This document shows positions 26,289 to 36,048 of a stretch of DNA of 52,202 nucleotides, piece after piece. Under the pieces are notes generated by a model. The model did no database searches. It was not told where the DNA came from and worked only from the letters and a program-made list of their open reading frames with translations. This stretch comes from an uncultured Pedobacter sp. (GTDB taxonomy: Bacteria; Bacteroidota; Bacteroidia; Sphingobacteriales; Sphingobacteriaceae): positions 1-52,202 of the forward strand of contig CAMLDJ010000011.1 of the NCBI GenBank assembly GCA_946478755.1. Direction: 5' to 3'. The position numbers and the translations under genes were made by a program. Within the stretch, counting starts at the first letter, position 1, and each line of letters begins with the position of its first letter.

Positions 26289-27230
26289 TTATTGCGCCAG
26301 TAATTTTTTTAATTCTTGTTTCGTGATCTGAAGAATTGTACCATGTCGTATTCCTTTAGGCAGGCTGATCTGATCAGATACGTCTTTCCAGTTCTTCAGG
26401 TCAGCAGAAAGGATAGCTCCATATTGATGATCCCTGTATTTATCAAAATACAGCAGCCAATCCTTCCCCTTTTTTAGGGCAGTGGGGCCTTCTGCCCAAT
26501 ATTTTCCGGTAATGGGCTTTCCTGCAGAAGAGTAGGGGCCGGTTAGCCGCTCGCTGAAAGCCACTTTCAGGTTTTTCTGGGCAGGTTCCCTGGTTTCATC
26601 TTTTAAGAACATTATATATTTTCCATTGTCCTTGACAATAGAAGCATCAATTACGTTAAAACCCGGGTCATACAGCAACCTGGTTTCAGAATAGGTCTTA
26701 AAATCTTTGGTGGTCACATAATAGATCCTGTGGTTGTAAGCATCATCTGCTTTAGATGCAGTTTCAGGGAATTTGCCGGTAATGGTTGTGGCCCAGTAGA
26801 TCATATAGGTGCTGTTGCCTGGATCGTAAGTGATCTCGGGCGCCCAGGTGTTCCTTGCGCCCTCTTCTTTGAACATTACGGGTATAAACTGCTGTTCAGA
26901 CCAGTTGATGAGGTCTTTGGAGCTCGCATATCCAATGCCTTTATCCTTCCAGCTTACGGTCCACACCATATGGAACAAACCATCCGCACCGCGGATAATA
27001 CATGGATCGCGCATCAGCTTGTCTTTGCTAACTGTTGGCCTTAAAAAGGAGCTGTCATTTTTTAACGACTTCCAGTGATAGGCGTCCTCACTATAGGCCA
27101 GATGAAGGCCGTCTTCTCCATTGCCCTTAAAATAGGCGAAAATAAATGGATCTTTTGCAGACTGAGCATGCACAGCCATCCAGTTGCCCAGCAAGAGAAT
27201 GGCGATATAAAAAAACTTGTTCATCATCAT
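26289..27230 (-). CDS. GH43-like beta-propeller glycosidase
   Basis: The 313-residue exported protein has the GH43 layout with Asp75 in KLMRDPCIIRG, Asp195 in FNVIDASIVKDNG and Glu247 in YWAEGPTAL as the probable catalytic triad. The blades carry TVSWKDKGIGYASSKDLINW and TYMIYWATT repeats. It differs clearly from the other GH43 in this locus, so the two probably attack different bonds. Its TAATG start overlaps the stop of the upstream GH51 gene by one base, which suggests translational coupling; three consecutive ATGs leave the exact start open. The sugar specificity is not determined. Confidence 0.83.
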   Translation of the reverse strand: MMMNKFFYIAILLLGNWMAVHAQSAKDPFIFAYFKGNGEDGLHLAYSEDAYHWKSLKNDSSFLRPTVSKDKLMRDPCIIRGADGLFHMVWTVSWKDKGIGYASSKDLINWSEQQFIPVMFKEEGARNTWAPEITYDPGNSTYMIYWATTITGKFPETASKADDAYNHRIYYVTTKDFKTYSETRLLYDPGFNVIDASIVKDNGKYIMFLKDETREPAQKNLKVAFSERLTGPYSSAGKPITGKYWAEGPTALKKGKDWLLYFDKYRDHQYGAILSADLKNWKDVSDQISLPKGIRHGTILQITKQELKKLLAQ

Positions 27231-28768
27231 TATTTTAGTTCCAGAACGACTACGGACTGCGCAGGAAGCTCAACACTTAGATTGGCACCGTCTTTTCTGG
27301 CCCCATTGAATTTTGCTATTCCAACTTTCCCCGGTTCGGTAAAGGTATTGACATCTGTAACGCTTTTTGAAGTGATGATCTGACCGGTAACCGATTTCCA
27401 TGTCAGACCATTTAAAGCGGTTTTTAAACGGATCTTATTTTTGGGGTCAAGGTTGACAAGTGAAATATGGATTGCACCTGTGGTATCCTGTGAAGCAGAA
27501 ACATTCAGCGCCTTGATCTTCTGATCTCCCGAAACATAGTCGGGGCTGACAAAGTCGACCGGTATATATTGGGCGTCCTGATGCACCTGGTACAGGTCAA
27601 AAACATGATAAGTAGGGGTAAGCAGCATCTTGTTTTTCTCCGTGAGGATAAGTGCCTGCAGCACGTTTACCGTTTGGGCAAGATTAGCCATTTTTACCCG
27701 GTCAGAGTGGTTGTTAAAAATATTTAAGGTGGTGCCGGCGATCAATGCGTCGCGGAGACTATTCTGCTGGTAAAGGAAGCCAGGATTGGTTCCCGGTTCC
27801 ACGTTTGTCCATATTCCCCACTCATCTACAATTAAGGCTACCTTTTTGCGGGGATCATATTTATCCATAATTGCCGAATGTTTGGATACGATCTCCTCCA
27901 TTTTAAGGCAGTTCTTCATGGTGTTGAAATATTGCTGCTCGTTGAAGTCAGTAGCCGATCCCTTATCTTTCCAATTGCCGGTAGGCAGTGTATAATAATG
28001 CAGTGTTAAGCCCCACATGCGGTTTCCAATGTTTTTCATGCAGGTTTCAGTCCAGTTGTAGTCCTCCGCATTGGCGCCACTCGCTATCTTTTTAAGCGGG
28101 GCACCTGCATAATCACGCGCATAGGTAGCATATCTTCTGTACTGATCGCTGTAGTACTGGGCCGTCATGTTGCCGCCGCATCCCCAGCTTTCATTACCTA
28201 CACCCCAGAAGGAGACCTTCCAGGGCTTGTCTCTGCCATTTTGCCTGCGGAGGCTAGCCATCGGACTAAGGCCGTCGAAGTTTAGGTATTCTACCCATTT
28301 GGCCATTTCTTCAACCGTGCCACTGCCAACATTGCCTGCAACGTAAGGCTCGCAATTTAACATTTCACAGAGCTGAAGGAATTCATGTGTACCAAAGCTA
28401 TTGTCTTCTGTAACCCCACCCCAATTGGTATTGACCATTTTAGGCCTTTGGCTCCTCAGGCCAATGCCGTCCCTCCAGTGATACTCGTCGGCAAAACATC
28501 CTCCCGGCCAGCGCAGGTTGGGTACTTTGATCTTTTTTAAAGCGGCTACTACGTCCAGTCTGATCCGGTCTTTATTGGGAATGGTTGAATTTTCATCCAC
28601 CCAGAAGCCATCATAGATGCAGCGCCCAAGATGTTCAGCAAAATGACCATAAATATGTTTGCTGATGATATGCTGATCACCCGGTTTAAGGTTTAATTGG
28701 GTGACGTTTTGAGCCTTGCCGACAATTGGTGTCAGTAAGGCGAAGAGGATAAAGCGGAATGGTCTCAT
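27230..28768 (-). CDS. GH51 alpha-L-arabinofuranosidase, compact form
   Basis: The 512-residue exported protein is a GH51 enzyme with [16 protein letters not shown] near 41-56, [18 protein letters not shown] near 86-103, acid/base Glu193 in [12 protein letters not shown] and nucleophile Glu316 in [11 protein letters not shown]51 enzymes release arabinofuranosyl residues from arabinan, arabinoxylan and arabinogalactan with retention. It overlaps the upstream, longer GH51 gene by 4 bp (ATGA), so the two are translationally coupled. Two GH51s with different architectures suggest different arabinosyl linkages or compartments. Confidence 0.93.
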   Translation of the reverse strand: MRPFRFILFALLTPIVGKAQNVTQLNLKPGDQHIISKHIYGHFAEHLGRCIYDGFWVDENSTIPNKDRIRLDVVAALKKIKVPNLRWPGGCFADEYHWRDGIGLRSQRPKMVNTNWGGVTEDNSFGTHEFLQLCEMLNCEPYVAGNVGSGTVEEMAKWVEYLNFDGLSPMASLRRQNGRDKPWKVSFWGVGNESWGCGGNMTAQYYSDQYRRYATYARDYAGAPLKKIASGANAEDYNWTETCMKNIGNRMWGLTLHYYTLPTGNWKDKGSATDFNEQQYFNTMKNCLKMEEIVSKHSAIMDKYDPRKKVALIVDEWGIWTNVEPGTNPGFLYQQNSLRDALIAGTTLNIFNNHSDRVKMANLAQTVNVLQALILTEKNKMLLTPTYHVFDLYQVHQDAQYIPVDFVSPDYVSGDQKIKALNVSASQDTTGAIHISLVNLDPKNKIRLKTALNGLTWKSVTGQIITSKSVTDVNTFTEPGKVGIAKFNGARKDGANLSVELPAQSVVVLELK

Positions 28769-30771
28769 TTGAAAGGGATTTTTATGACGTTAAACGAATA
28801 GGCTTTTAAATTTATGCTCAGTTGTCCGTCCTTCAGCTTAACAGGGCGCTCTTTCGGGGATATAGCTGACGGCTGGTCAAACGAATTGACCTGGTTAAAT
28901 GAATTGCCCGCCATTTCGGCTACCAGCCCTTTCGCAAGGAATTTTTTGGAATTTTCTATCTGGAAAGCTGCATTTTTCGGTTGATCAGCATAGTTTACTA
29001 GCTTAATGATCAGTTCTTTTCGTTGCTGATCGATAACGGCAGAAGCATAAAGCCCGTCCTGTCCTGTTACCGCTTTATTATCCAGTAAAACTGAAGCCAG
29101 CGCCGTGCCTTTATTTAAGGAAAATAGCTTTTGCACATAATAGTCAGGCGTTCCATAACATTTCAGATTGTCTACCCAGATCATATCCGGGGCCCATTGC
29201 CATGCATCAATATGCGCAAAAAGCGGCGCATAAGATGCCATTTCCACCACGTCAGCGTTCCGTTCCAGGCCCGTCATAAAGGCGGCAGCAGCTATGGCGC
29301 TCTGCCAGTTGTTCCTGGCACTGCCCACGATGGTTTTATCGGCATGTACCGCATATTCACCGGCAAACACTTTACTGCCATTTCTCGGATAGCTATCGTA
29401 CCGTCCCGCATTTTTCAGGAACCAGTCTGCCGGGCGATAGTAATGCTCATCAATAATATCGGTATTCGATGCCCTGAGTCTGTCATTCAGGAAGTGAAAG
29501 CGTTCGCTATCCGGATCCGTACCCGAACTGGCGATGAGTTTAAAATCAGGATACCTGGATTTAATGGCTTCTCTGAAGATCTTTAAACGTTCCAGGTATT
29601 GCGGTCCCCAGTTTTCGTTGCCTACACCCATCATCTTCAAATTAAAAGGCTTGGGATGTCCCATTTCCGCACGTACTTTTCCCCATTTGCTGTTGATATC
29701 ACCATTGGCGAATTCAATGAGATCCAGTGCATCCTGCACATATGGATCCAGTTCATCCAGGGCAGCCACCTCGGCAGTATTGTACTGACAGGCCATACCG
29801 CAGTTTAATATCGGCAGTGGCGCTGCACCAATATCTTCGGCTAACTGAAAGTATTCAAAGAAGCCAAGTCCGAAGGTCTGGTAATAATCCGGAGCTGCGC
29901 GATGCGGAAACTCTGTGTTCCATCTGTTGATCATGGTCTGTCTTTCTTCCACCGGTCCGATTGTTTTTTTCCACTGGTACCTGTTACTCAGGTCGGTTCC
30001 TTCTACTATACAGCCACCTGGGAAACGGATGAAGCCCGGCTTCATATCTGCCAGCATTTGTACCATATCCGCCCTTAATCCGCCTGGACGTTTCATCCAG
30101 GTGTCTTCCGGAAACAGCGATAGCATATCCAGATCAATTTTGCCGGTGCCTTCAAACCAGATGTTCAGTTTGGCGCTTGGCTCGGTATCGCTTGCATAAA
30201 AGCTTACCCTTTGTTTGTGCCAGCTGTCATTGCTTTCAGCAGGATCCAGTTCAGCCTGGCCGATCACCTTATCGTCCTTTCCGACCAGTTCAATACGCAG
30301 TTTAATCCCTTTGGCAGCTTGTCTGTACAGAATCGAAAAATCATAACCTAATCCTTTTTTAATGCCCATACCTTTAAAGCCTTCATTCCTCAGGCCAAGG
30401 CTTCCCATGGCTGAATTAGCCCGGCTAACCTGCAGGTATCTGGGGTTATTCAGGTTATCGCCTTTACGGTTTACCACCAGCAACTCCCCTTCGGTGGCTT
30501 TTTTAGGTTGTATGGTCCAGCCCATCAAAGGCTTGTTGAATTCAAACGAGCGGTTTTTAATGAGCTCGGCGTAAAGCCCCCCGTCTGCCCCAAAGTTAAT
30601 GTCCTCAAAAAAAACGCCCCACATCGTAGCCGGCACCTTTGCTGCAGCTTGGTCTGCTTTTACCTTGAACACCAGGTTTGATTGGGCCAGGAGTGGGGAA
30701 GAGGCGGAAAGCAGTGGCATCAGGAAAATAAATACCATCAGTATCCTTTGAGTTGTAGAACAGCGGGTCAT
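28765..30771 (-). CDS. GH51 alpha-L-arabinofuranosidase with inserted carbohydrate-binding domain
   Basis: The 668-residue exported protein begins with the GH51 strand [20 protein letters not shown] (about 50-69). A CBM4/9-like sandwich follows (about 80-220), then the barrel with [12 protein letters not shown] (about 248-258), acid/base Glu386 in [12 protein letters not shown] and nucleophile Glu472 in [11 protein letters not shown]. It ends with the usual C-terminal beta domain. It heads the four-gene minus operon GH51-GH51-GH43-GH43 and is divergent from the HTCS regulator, which probably controls this promoter. The longer architecture is common in fungal and Bacteroidetes arabinofuranosidases. 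Confidence 0.93.
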   Translation of the reverse strand: MTRCSTTQRILMVFIFLMPLLSASSPLLAQSNLVFKVKADQAAAKVPATMWGVFFEDINFGADGGLYAELIKNRSFEFNKPLMGWTIQPKKATEGELLVVNRKGDNLNNPRYLQVSRANSAMGSLGLRNEGFKGMGIKKGLGYDFSILYRQAAKGIKLRIELVGKDDKVIGQAELDPAESNDSWHKQRVSFYASDTEPSAKLNIWFEGTGKIDLDMLSLFPEDTWMKRPGGLRADMVQMLADMKPGFIRFPGGCIVEGTDLSNRYQWKKTIGPVEERQTMINRWNTEFPHRAAPDYYQTFGLGFFEYFQLAEDIGAAPLPILNCGMACQYNTAEVAALDELDPYVQDALDLIEFANGDINSKWGKVRAEMGHPKPFNLKMMGVGNENWGPQYLERLKIFREAIKSRYPDFKLIASSGTDPDSERFHFLNDRLRASNTDIIDEHYYRPADWFLKNAGRYDSYPRNGSKVFAGEYAVHADKTIVGSARNNWQSAIAAAAFMTGLERNADVVEMASYAPLFAHIDAWQWAPDMIWVDNLKCYGTPDYYVQKLFSLNKGTALASVLLDNKAVTGQDGLYASAVIDQQRKELIIKLVNYADQPKNAAFQIENSKKFLAKGLVAEMAGNSFNQVNSFDQPSAISPKERPVKLKDGQLSINLKAYSFNVIKIPFK

Positions 30772-31006
30772 ATAATTGGTTTAAATATTTGGTTGATAAT
30801 TAATAGTTGAAATTAGTAATAATTGTCAATTTAACGTTTAATATTCAGAATAAATTTTTGAGGAAGAAATATCCGGGGGGGCCAGGGAATTTATCCATGC
30901 ACCGAGAAACAAATCTGAGCGCTATAGGGATGTCATAACAATTGTATAAATAAAGATCGGAATTTTTGTAGTTCGGAATAAATATTCCATATTTTTAAAA
31001 ATATTT
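30772..31006. promoter_or_regulatory. Divergent promoter region between arabinofuranosidase operon and HTCS gene
   Basis: This 235-bp AT-rich gap contains direct repeats TCGGAAT (30957-30963 and 30973-30979), an inverted repeat GGAATA-AA-TATTCC (30975-30988) and a perfect 16-bp palindrome ATATTTTTAAAAATAT (30989-31004) ending just before the HTCS start. A TTTG at 30965-30968 and TATTTTTA at 30990-30997 give a weak match to the Bacteroidetes promoter pattern. The site is a natural place for HTCS binding; the individual elements are unproven. Confidence 0.45.
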
Positions 31007-34000
31007 ATGGATAGAATTTTCAAAAAACATGTAGCTGTCATTCTGATACTTAGTGTAGTGATAGGCAGCGTTTTTTGCAAGTCAACTGTTTATGCGCAGG
31101 ATACAGATCTCAAATTTAAGAACATTACTTCCGAACAGGGGCTTGCACAAAGTACTATTCACGGAATAGCTAAAGATAAATATGGCTTCATGTGGTTCGG
31201 TACCTGGGGGGGATTGTGTCGCTATGATGGTTATACTTTTAAAACTTACCGGTATAACCCCAATAACAATAAGAGTATAAACAACAACATGGTACACAAC
31301 GTCATCAAAGACGCTGACCATAATATCTGGGTACTGACATTCTCCGGGAACGAATTGTGCCGGTACGATTACGAAAAAGACAATTTTGACCGGGTTCCCG
31401 TAAGTAAGATTTCCAAATCTTTCTTAAAACTGATCAATAGAAGAAATCACCTGCGAACCGTAAACTATTCCTATAAAAATTACAAATGGGTTGTGGATAC
31501 CACCTCTCTTTCCCTGTCGCTGTCGAGGCTGGATGTCAAATCAGGGCAAATAAAACGGTACAAATACAACTCAGCTAACCCCTGGTCTTTAAATGGCTCC
31601 AACGTATCAGATATTTATATGGATAACCACAGTATCCTTTGGGTAGGGACTTATAGTTATGGGATCAACAAAGCCAATTTAAATGGGAAACCATTCGAAT
31701 ATTATTATCACGATCCATTTACCTCCCAATCTCTGATCGACAATAACGTCAGCGCCATCTGCGAAGATAATTCCGGTAGGTTATGGGTTGGTACGCGCGA
31801 TAACGGCATCACTGTGATCAGCAAAAACAGCTACCAGTATATCACTAAAAATAAGAAAATTGCCAATACATTGGTGGACAACCAGATCAGATTCATTTTT
31901 TGTGATAGTAGGGGAATGATCTGGATCGGTACCAAGATGGGATTAAATAGTTTTGATCCGGCTAAGCATACTTTTCGTCTGTTTACGGATTTAGGATTGA
32001 AAGATGTTAGTGTTTATTCCATAACAGAAGATCTTAACCATAACATATGGATTGGAACATGGCAGGGCGTATACCAATACAATCCGGCAACGGACCAATT
32101 GAAGCATTTTGACCCGGCTAAATTTTTGAAACATCCCTGGGTCAGAACGATCATTCAGGATCGTCAGCAACAACTTTGGGTGGGAACAGAAGGCGGGGGA
32201 ATAAGCATTTTAAAGCCAGGCCGGGATGGGGATACCCTTGTCGTTGTAAAACATTTGCAACACCAGGATAAAAAGAACTCCATTAGTGATAACCGGATCT
32301 ACTGTATGTACCAGGACAGCGAAGGGTTAATATGGGTAGGAACAGGCAATGGGCTCGACTTCTATAATCCTTCAAATCAAAAGATCACCCACTTCCCGAT
32401 CCAAAGTGGACTGGCAGATGCAACCATAGCTGGGATTACTGAAGATAAAAATGGTTTTATGTGGATTAGCCATAAAAAAGGCATCTCCCGTTTAAGCAAG
32501 AAAACCTTTAAAATAAGGAATTACACTTCGCAGGATGGCTTGCAAAGTAACGAGTTTTCTGATGGAGCGGTTTTTAAAAGCCATTATCAGAATAAGCTGC
32601 TTTTTGGCGGGAACAATGGGCTGAATGCCTTTAATCCCGATTCTATCTATCCGGAAAAAACCTTACCCAATACGGTGCTGACGGAATTGCAGATATTAAA
32701 TCACAAAGTAGCGATCAATAAAAAAGTTAATGGAAGGGTGATACTGACCAAACCTTTGTATTTAACAGATGAAATAACGCTTAACTATGGAGATAAGAGT
32801 GTCGCGATTGAGTTTGCTGGCTTACACTATTCCAATCCACAAGGAAACCGGTATGCTTACAAGCTCGAAGGCTTCGATAAAGAATGGGTATATACGGATG
32901 CAAACAGAAGAATTGCAACGTATTCCAATCTGGAGCCGGGAAATTACACCTTCAAAGTTCTTTCCTCCAATAGTGATGGAGTATGGAATCCTAAGCCAGC
33001 TACTTTAAGCATTCTGGTGGAACCACCATTTTGGGCAAGCACCTGGGCTTATATATTTTACGGCATCATTCTTTTGCTGATTTTTTATACGTATCACTAT
33101 TATGCTACCAAATTTACCCGCCTGCAGTCCAGCCTTTCCTATGAGCTGCTGATCAGAAAGAAAGAAAATGAGCTTCACCAAAGTAAACTGCAGTTTTTTA
33201 CCAATATTTCTCATGAAATAAAAACCCCGCTGACCTTAATTCTTGCTCCCATAGAACGACTTGCCCAAATGTTCTCGGATAACCGCTTCGCCGTCTCGCA
33301 AATCATGACGATGAAATCCAACGGGGACAGGTTGTTAAAGCTCATTAACCAACTGTTAGATTTCAGGAAACTGGAAACCGGAAATGCGGTGCTGAATCTC
33401 AGAAACGGAAACCTGGTTGAGTTCCTTCGAAATACGATTACGCGTTTTGAACCATTGGTGGAGGCAAAGAATTTAAAACTGGAGTTTGTACATGCGGCAG
33501 ATTCGTTTTATTGTTTTTATGACGAGGATAAGCTCGATAAGGTTATTGCAAATCTGCTCTCCAATGCCCTGAAATTTACACCCGCCTCGGGATGGATTAA
33601 AGTTAGGTTTAGCGTTAGAAAGCTGGATACAGATCAGACCGCCGTGATAGAAGTCATCAATTCAGGTTCTTTAATCCGGGACGAAGAAGTGGAAAAAATA
33701 TTTCAGCCCTTTCAGCAAGGTTCAGAGAATCGTGCCGGAGGAACGGGGTTGGGCCTGGCTTTCAGTAAAGGACTGGTAGAGCTTCATGGCGGAACAATTC
33801 AGGTAAACAGTAAAAATGAAAGTGGCAACCTGGAAACCTCCTTTATTGTAGAACTGCCAGCAAATATTGTAGAACCGCCGGCAAATGGTCTTGCAGAAAT
33901 AGCTGTCGAAACCGAGCGAACAGAGACTTTACCTGTTCTGAACGAAACGCTGGAAACAACAGCTCCCGGTATACCGGAAAAGCCGGTTCTGGTTAACCAT

Positions 34001-34780
34001 AAAGTGCCTGTTCTGCTCATAGTAGAGGACAACGTTGAGCTAAGGAAATACCTGGTAGCGTATTTTGAAAGTTTTTATAACATTCTGGAAGCCGGAAACG
34101 GACTGCAAGGTTTACAGATCGCGGCTCAGGAACTTCCAGATCTGGTTCTTTCTGATGTAATGATGCCGGAAATGAATGGGTTTGAATTTTGTAAACAGTT
34201 GAAATCTGATCTCAGAACAGGCCATATTCCTGTGATATTGCTGACAGCCAGATCACATGAGCAGGATAAGATTGAGGGCATCGAAACAGGTGCTGAAGAT
34301 TATATCATTAAACCTTTTAGTCTGACCTTCCTGGCGGCAAGGATTAAAAACGTGCTGATCGTAAGAGCGCGCTTAAAAGAAAAATACCGGCAGGAAATTC
34401 CTTTAAATGAACAGAAGGATGTTCCTCCATCACCCGACGAAAAACTTTTAAAGAGAATGCTGCTGTATATTGAAGAGCGTTTGTCCAGCCCCGACTTAAG
34501 TATAGATGAGATCTGTAATGAGGTAGGCGCCAGCAGAGCGAACCTTTATCGTAAAGTTAAAGGAATGACGGGCCTGAGTATTGCAGAGGTGATCCGGGAA
34601 ATAAGGTTAAAACGGGCCAGGCAATTGTTGCAGGAACAGAAATTTAATGTGAATGAAGTCGCCTTCATCGTCGGGTTCGCAGACAGCAACCATTTCAGAA
34701 AATGCTTTAAAGCGGAGTTTGGTCTATCCCCAACTGAATACAAGAAAATGCAACACCACAATCCCCATCCCGAAGCTTAA
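31007..34780 (+). CDS. Hybrid two-component system sensor/regulator (HTCS)
   Basis: One 1257-residue protein carries a whole signalling pathway. It has an N-terminal signal, a two-propeller periplasmic sensor with repeated GLWVGT/GFMWFGT-type blades (about 35-600) and a Y_Y_Y domain (about 610-675). A membrane helix lies near 680-703, then HisKA with the His near 734 (NISHEIKTPLTLIL) and HATPase (NLLSNALKFTP, GGTGLGLAFSK). A receiver starts near 1000 (IVEDN, DVMMPEMNGF, IIKPF), and an AraC-type HTH lies at about 1140-1250. HTCSs sense oligosaccharides directly in the periplasm and activate glycan loci. It is divergent from the arabinofuranosidase operon, so an arabino-oligosaccharide is a likely ligand (inference). 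Confidence 0.95.
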   Translation: MDRIFKKHVAVILILSVVIGSVFCKSTVYAQDTDLKFKNITSEQGLAQSTIHGIAKDKYGFMWFGTWGGLCRYDGYTFKTYRYNPNNNKSINNNMVHNVIKDADHNIWVLTFSGNELCRYDYEKDNFDRVPVSKISKSFLKLINRRNHLRTVNYSYKNYKWVVDTTSLSLSLSRLDVKSGQIKRYKYNSANPWSLNGSNVSDIYMDNHSILWVGTYSYGINKANLNGKPFEYYYHDPFTSQSLIDNNVSAICEDNSGRLWVGTRDNGITVISKNSYQYITKNKKIANTLVDNQIRFIFCDSRGMIWIGTKMGLNSFDPAKHTFRLFTDLGLKDVSVYSITEDLNHNIWIGTWQGVYQYNPATDQLKHFDPAKFLKHPWVRTIIQDRQQQLWVGTEGGGISILKPGRDGDTLVVVKHLQHQDKKNSISDNRIYCMYQDSEGLIWVGTGNGLDFYNPSNQKITHFPIQSGLADATIAGITEDKNGFMWISHKKGISRLSKKTFKIRNYTSQDGLQSNEFSDGAVFKSHYQNKLLFGGNNGLNAFNPDSIYPEKTLPNTVLTELQILNHKVAINKKVNGRVILTKPLYLTDEITLNYGDKSVAIEFAGLHYSNPQGNRYAYKLEGFDKEWVYTDANRRIATYSNLEPGNYTFKVLSSNSDGVWNPKPATLSILVEPPFWASTWAYIFYGIILLLIFYTYHYYATKFTRLQSSLSYELLIRKKENELHQSKLQFFTNISHEIKTPLTLILAPIERLAQMFSDNRFAVSQIMTMKSNGDRLLKLINQLLDFRKLETGNAVLNLRNGNLVEFLRNTITRFEPLVEAKNLKLEFVHAADSFYCFYDEDKLDKVIANLLSNALKFTPASGWIKVRFSVRKLDTDQTAVIEVINSGSLIRDEEVEKIFQPFQQGSENRAGGTGLGLAFSKGLVELHGGTIQVNSKNESGNLETSFIVELPANIVEPPANGLAEIAVETERTETLPVLNETLETTAPGIPEKPVLVNHKVPVLLIVEDNVELRKYLVAYFESFYNILEAGNGLQGLQIAAQELPDLVLSDVMMPEMNGFEFCKQLKSDLRTGHIPVILLTARSHEQDKIEGIETGAEDYIIKPFSLTFLAARIKNVLIVRARLKEKYRQEIPLNEQKDVPPSPDEKLLKRMLLYIEERLSSPDLSIDEICNEVGASRANLYRKVKGMTGLSIAEVIREIRLKRARQLLQEQKFNVNEVAFIVGFADSNHFRKCFKAEFGLSPTEYKKMQHHNPHPEA

Positions 34781-34821
34781 CTATTGTTATCCTCAAGGTT
34801 GTTTTTAGGGATTTGATACGA

Positions 34822-34875
34822 TTAGCGTGGCTTTTTGAGACGCTCGTGCTCATTCTTTCAGGAAAGACACGCTAA
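34822..34875. repeat. Inverted repeat upstream of the GntR regulator
   Basis: TTAGCGTG (34822-34829) is repeated inverted as CACGCTAA (34868-34875), and an additional ACGCT at 34840-34844 can pair with AGCGT at 34824-34828. The group lies 30-83 bp upstream of the GntR start and 42 bp after the HTCS stop. It could be an operator for autoregulation or part of a loose terminator for the HTCS transcript; no T run follows. Confidence 0.4.
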
Positions 34876-34904
34876 ATTTAACCTTATAATTCTAACCAGA
34901 TATT

Positions 34905-35936
34905 ATGAAGTTAACGGAATCCTATAAATACATCAGTATTAATGAATATTCGGCAACGCCGAAATACATTCAGCTCACTAATTCTATATTGTCGGCTATA
35001 GAGGCAGGTTATATGCATAAGGACGATATTCTCCCTTCCATTTGTGACATCAGCAATGAACTGGAAATTTCAAGGGATACCGTAGAAAAAGCCTATAAAA
35101 ATTTAAAAAATATAGGTGTCCTTACCTCCATTCCGGGCAGAGGGTTTTATGTGCTGGATACCGCATTCAGACAAACTCTTAAAGTTTGCCTGCTTTTTAA
35201 TAAGTTAAGCATTTATAAAAAAATGGTTTATGAATCCTTTTTGTCAACTCTTGGCGAGGGTGTGGCGACGGATTTATTTATCTACAATAACGATATCACC
35301 ATTTTTAAAAATTTTATTGAAGACAAAAAGGATCGCTATTCTCATTTTGTGATCATCCCGCATTTCATTGATGGGAGAGATCATGCTTACGAGGTGATCA
35401 ATACCATCCCAAAACAAAAGCTGGTCATTTTAGATAAACGGATGCACGGCATAACAGGCGATTATGCAGGAGTATATGAAGATTTCGAGAATGATATTTA
35501 CAAGTCGCTCGAAGAAGCCAGCCCATCTTTAAGTAAATACCATACGTTAAAGCTCATATTTCCTGCCAATAGTTATTACCCCAGGGAGATCATTAAAGGT
35601 TTTTCCAGATTTTGTCAGCATTACGCATTCAATTACAAGGTGATCAATGATATATCGGAGGAGTTTATCACGGAGGGGGAAGCCTACATCAATCTTTTAG
35701 AGGATGATCTGGTGGTGCTGATTGAGCGGATCCAGCTGCTGAAATTGAAAATAGGAGAGCAAGTAGGCATTATCTCTTATAATGAGGCACCAATAAAACG
35801 GGTCATCCTGAACGGCATCACAACCATATCTACAGATTTTACCAGGATGGGAAACCTTGCCGCCAATTTAATCCTTAATAATTCCCGTGAACACATTGAG
35901 GTGCCCTTTCATTTAACACTTCGCGATTCTCTTTAG
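34905..35936 (+). CDS. GntR-family transcriptional regulator with periplasmic-binding-like effector domain
   Basis: The 343-residue protein begins with a winged-helix GntR domain (about 12-85; YIQLTNSILSAIEAGYM, ILPSICDISNELEISRDTVE, then PGRGFYVL). The rest resembles the LacI/periplasmic-binding sugar-sensor fold, ending in TTISTDFTRMGNLAANLIL. Regulators of this kind in Bacteroidetes accompany sugar and glycan loci and usually respond to a monosaccharide. It follows the HTCS with its own short leader. It may add cytoplasmic control by arabinose or another released sugar to the periplasmic sensing of the HTCS; the ligand is not known from sequence. Confidence 0.85.
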   Translation: MKLTESYKYISINEYSATPKYIQLTNSILSAIEAGYMHKDDILPSICDISNELEISRDTVEKAYKNLKNIGVLTSIPGRGFYVLDTAFRQTLKVCLLFNKLSIYKKMVYESFLSTLGEGVATDLFIYNNDITIFKNFIEDKKDRYSHFVIIPHFIDGRDHAYEVINTIPKQKLVILDKRMHGITGDYAGVYEDFENDIYKSLEEASPSLSKYHTLKLIFPANSYYPREIIKGFSRFCQHYAFNYKVINDISEEFITEGEAYINLLEDDLVVLIERIQLLKLKIGEQVGIISYNEAPIKRVILNGITTISTDFTRMGNLAANLILNNSREHIEVPFHLTLRDSL

Positions 35937-35960
35937 CCCCGGCTCTCCTCGGGTTTTCTA
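35934..35960 (+). terminator. Weak terminator-like hairpin after the GntR gene
   Basis: CCCG and CGGG arms around GCTCTCCT are followed by TTTT, starting at the stop codon of the GntR gene. The stem is only 4 bp, so it may not be functional. It separates the glycan locus from the nitrate-related Crp/Fnr gene. Confidence 0.3.
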
Positions 35961-36048
35961 TCCCTTAAAGCAGCATTTTACGAGAAATCTGTAAATGATT
36001 GCAAAAAGATGAGGATATTAGGAGCGCTATTTGAAAGCATAGAGAAAT

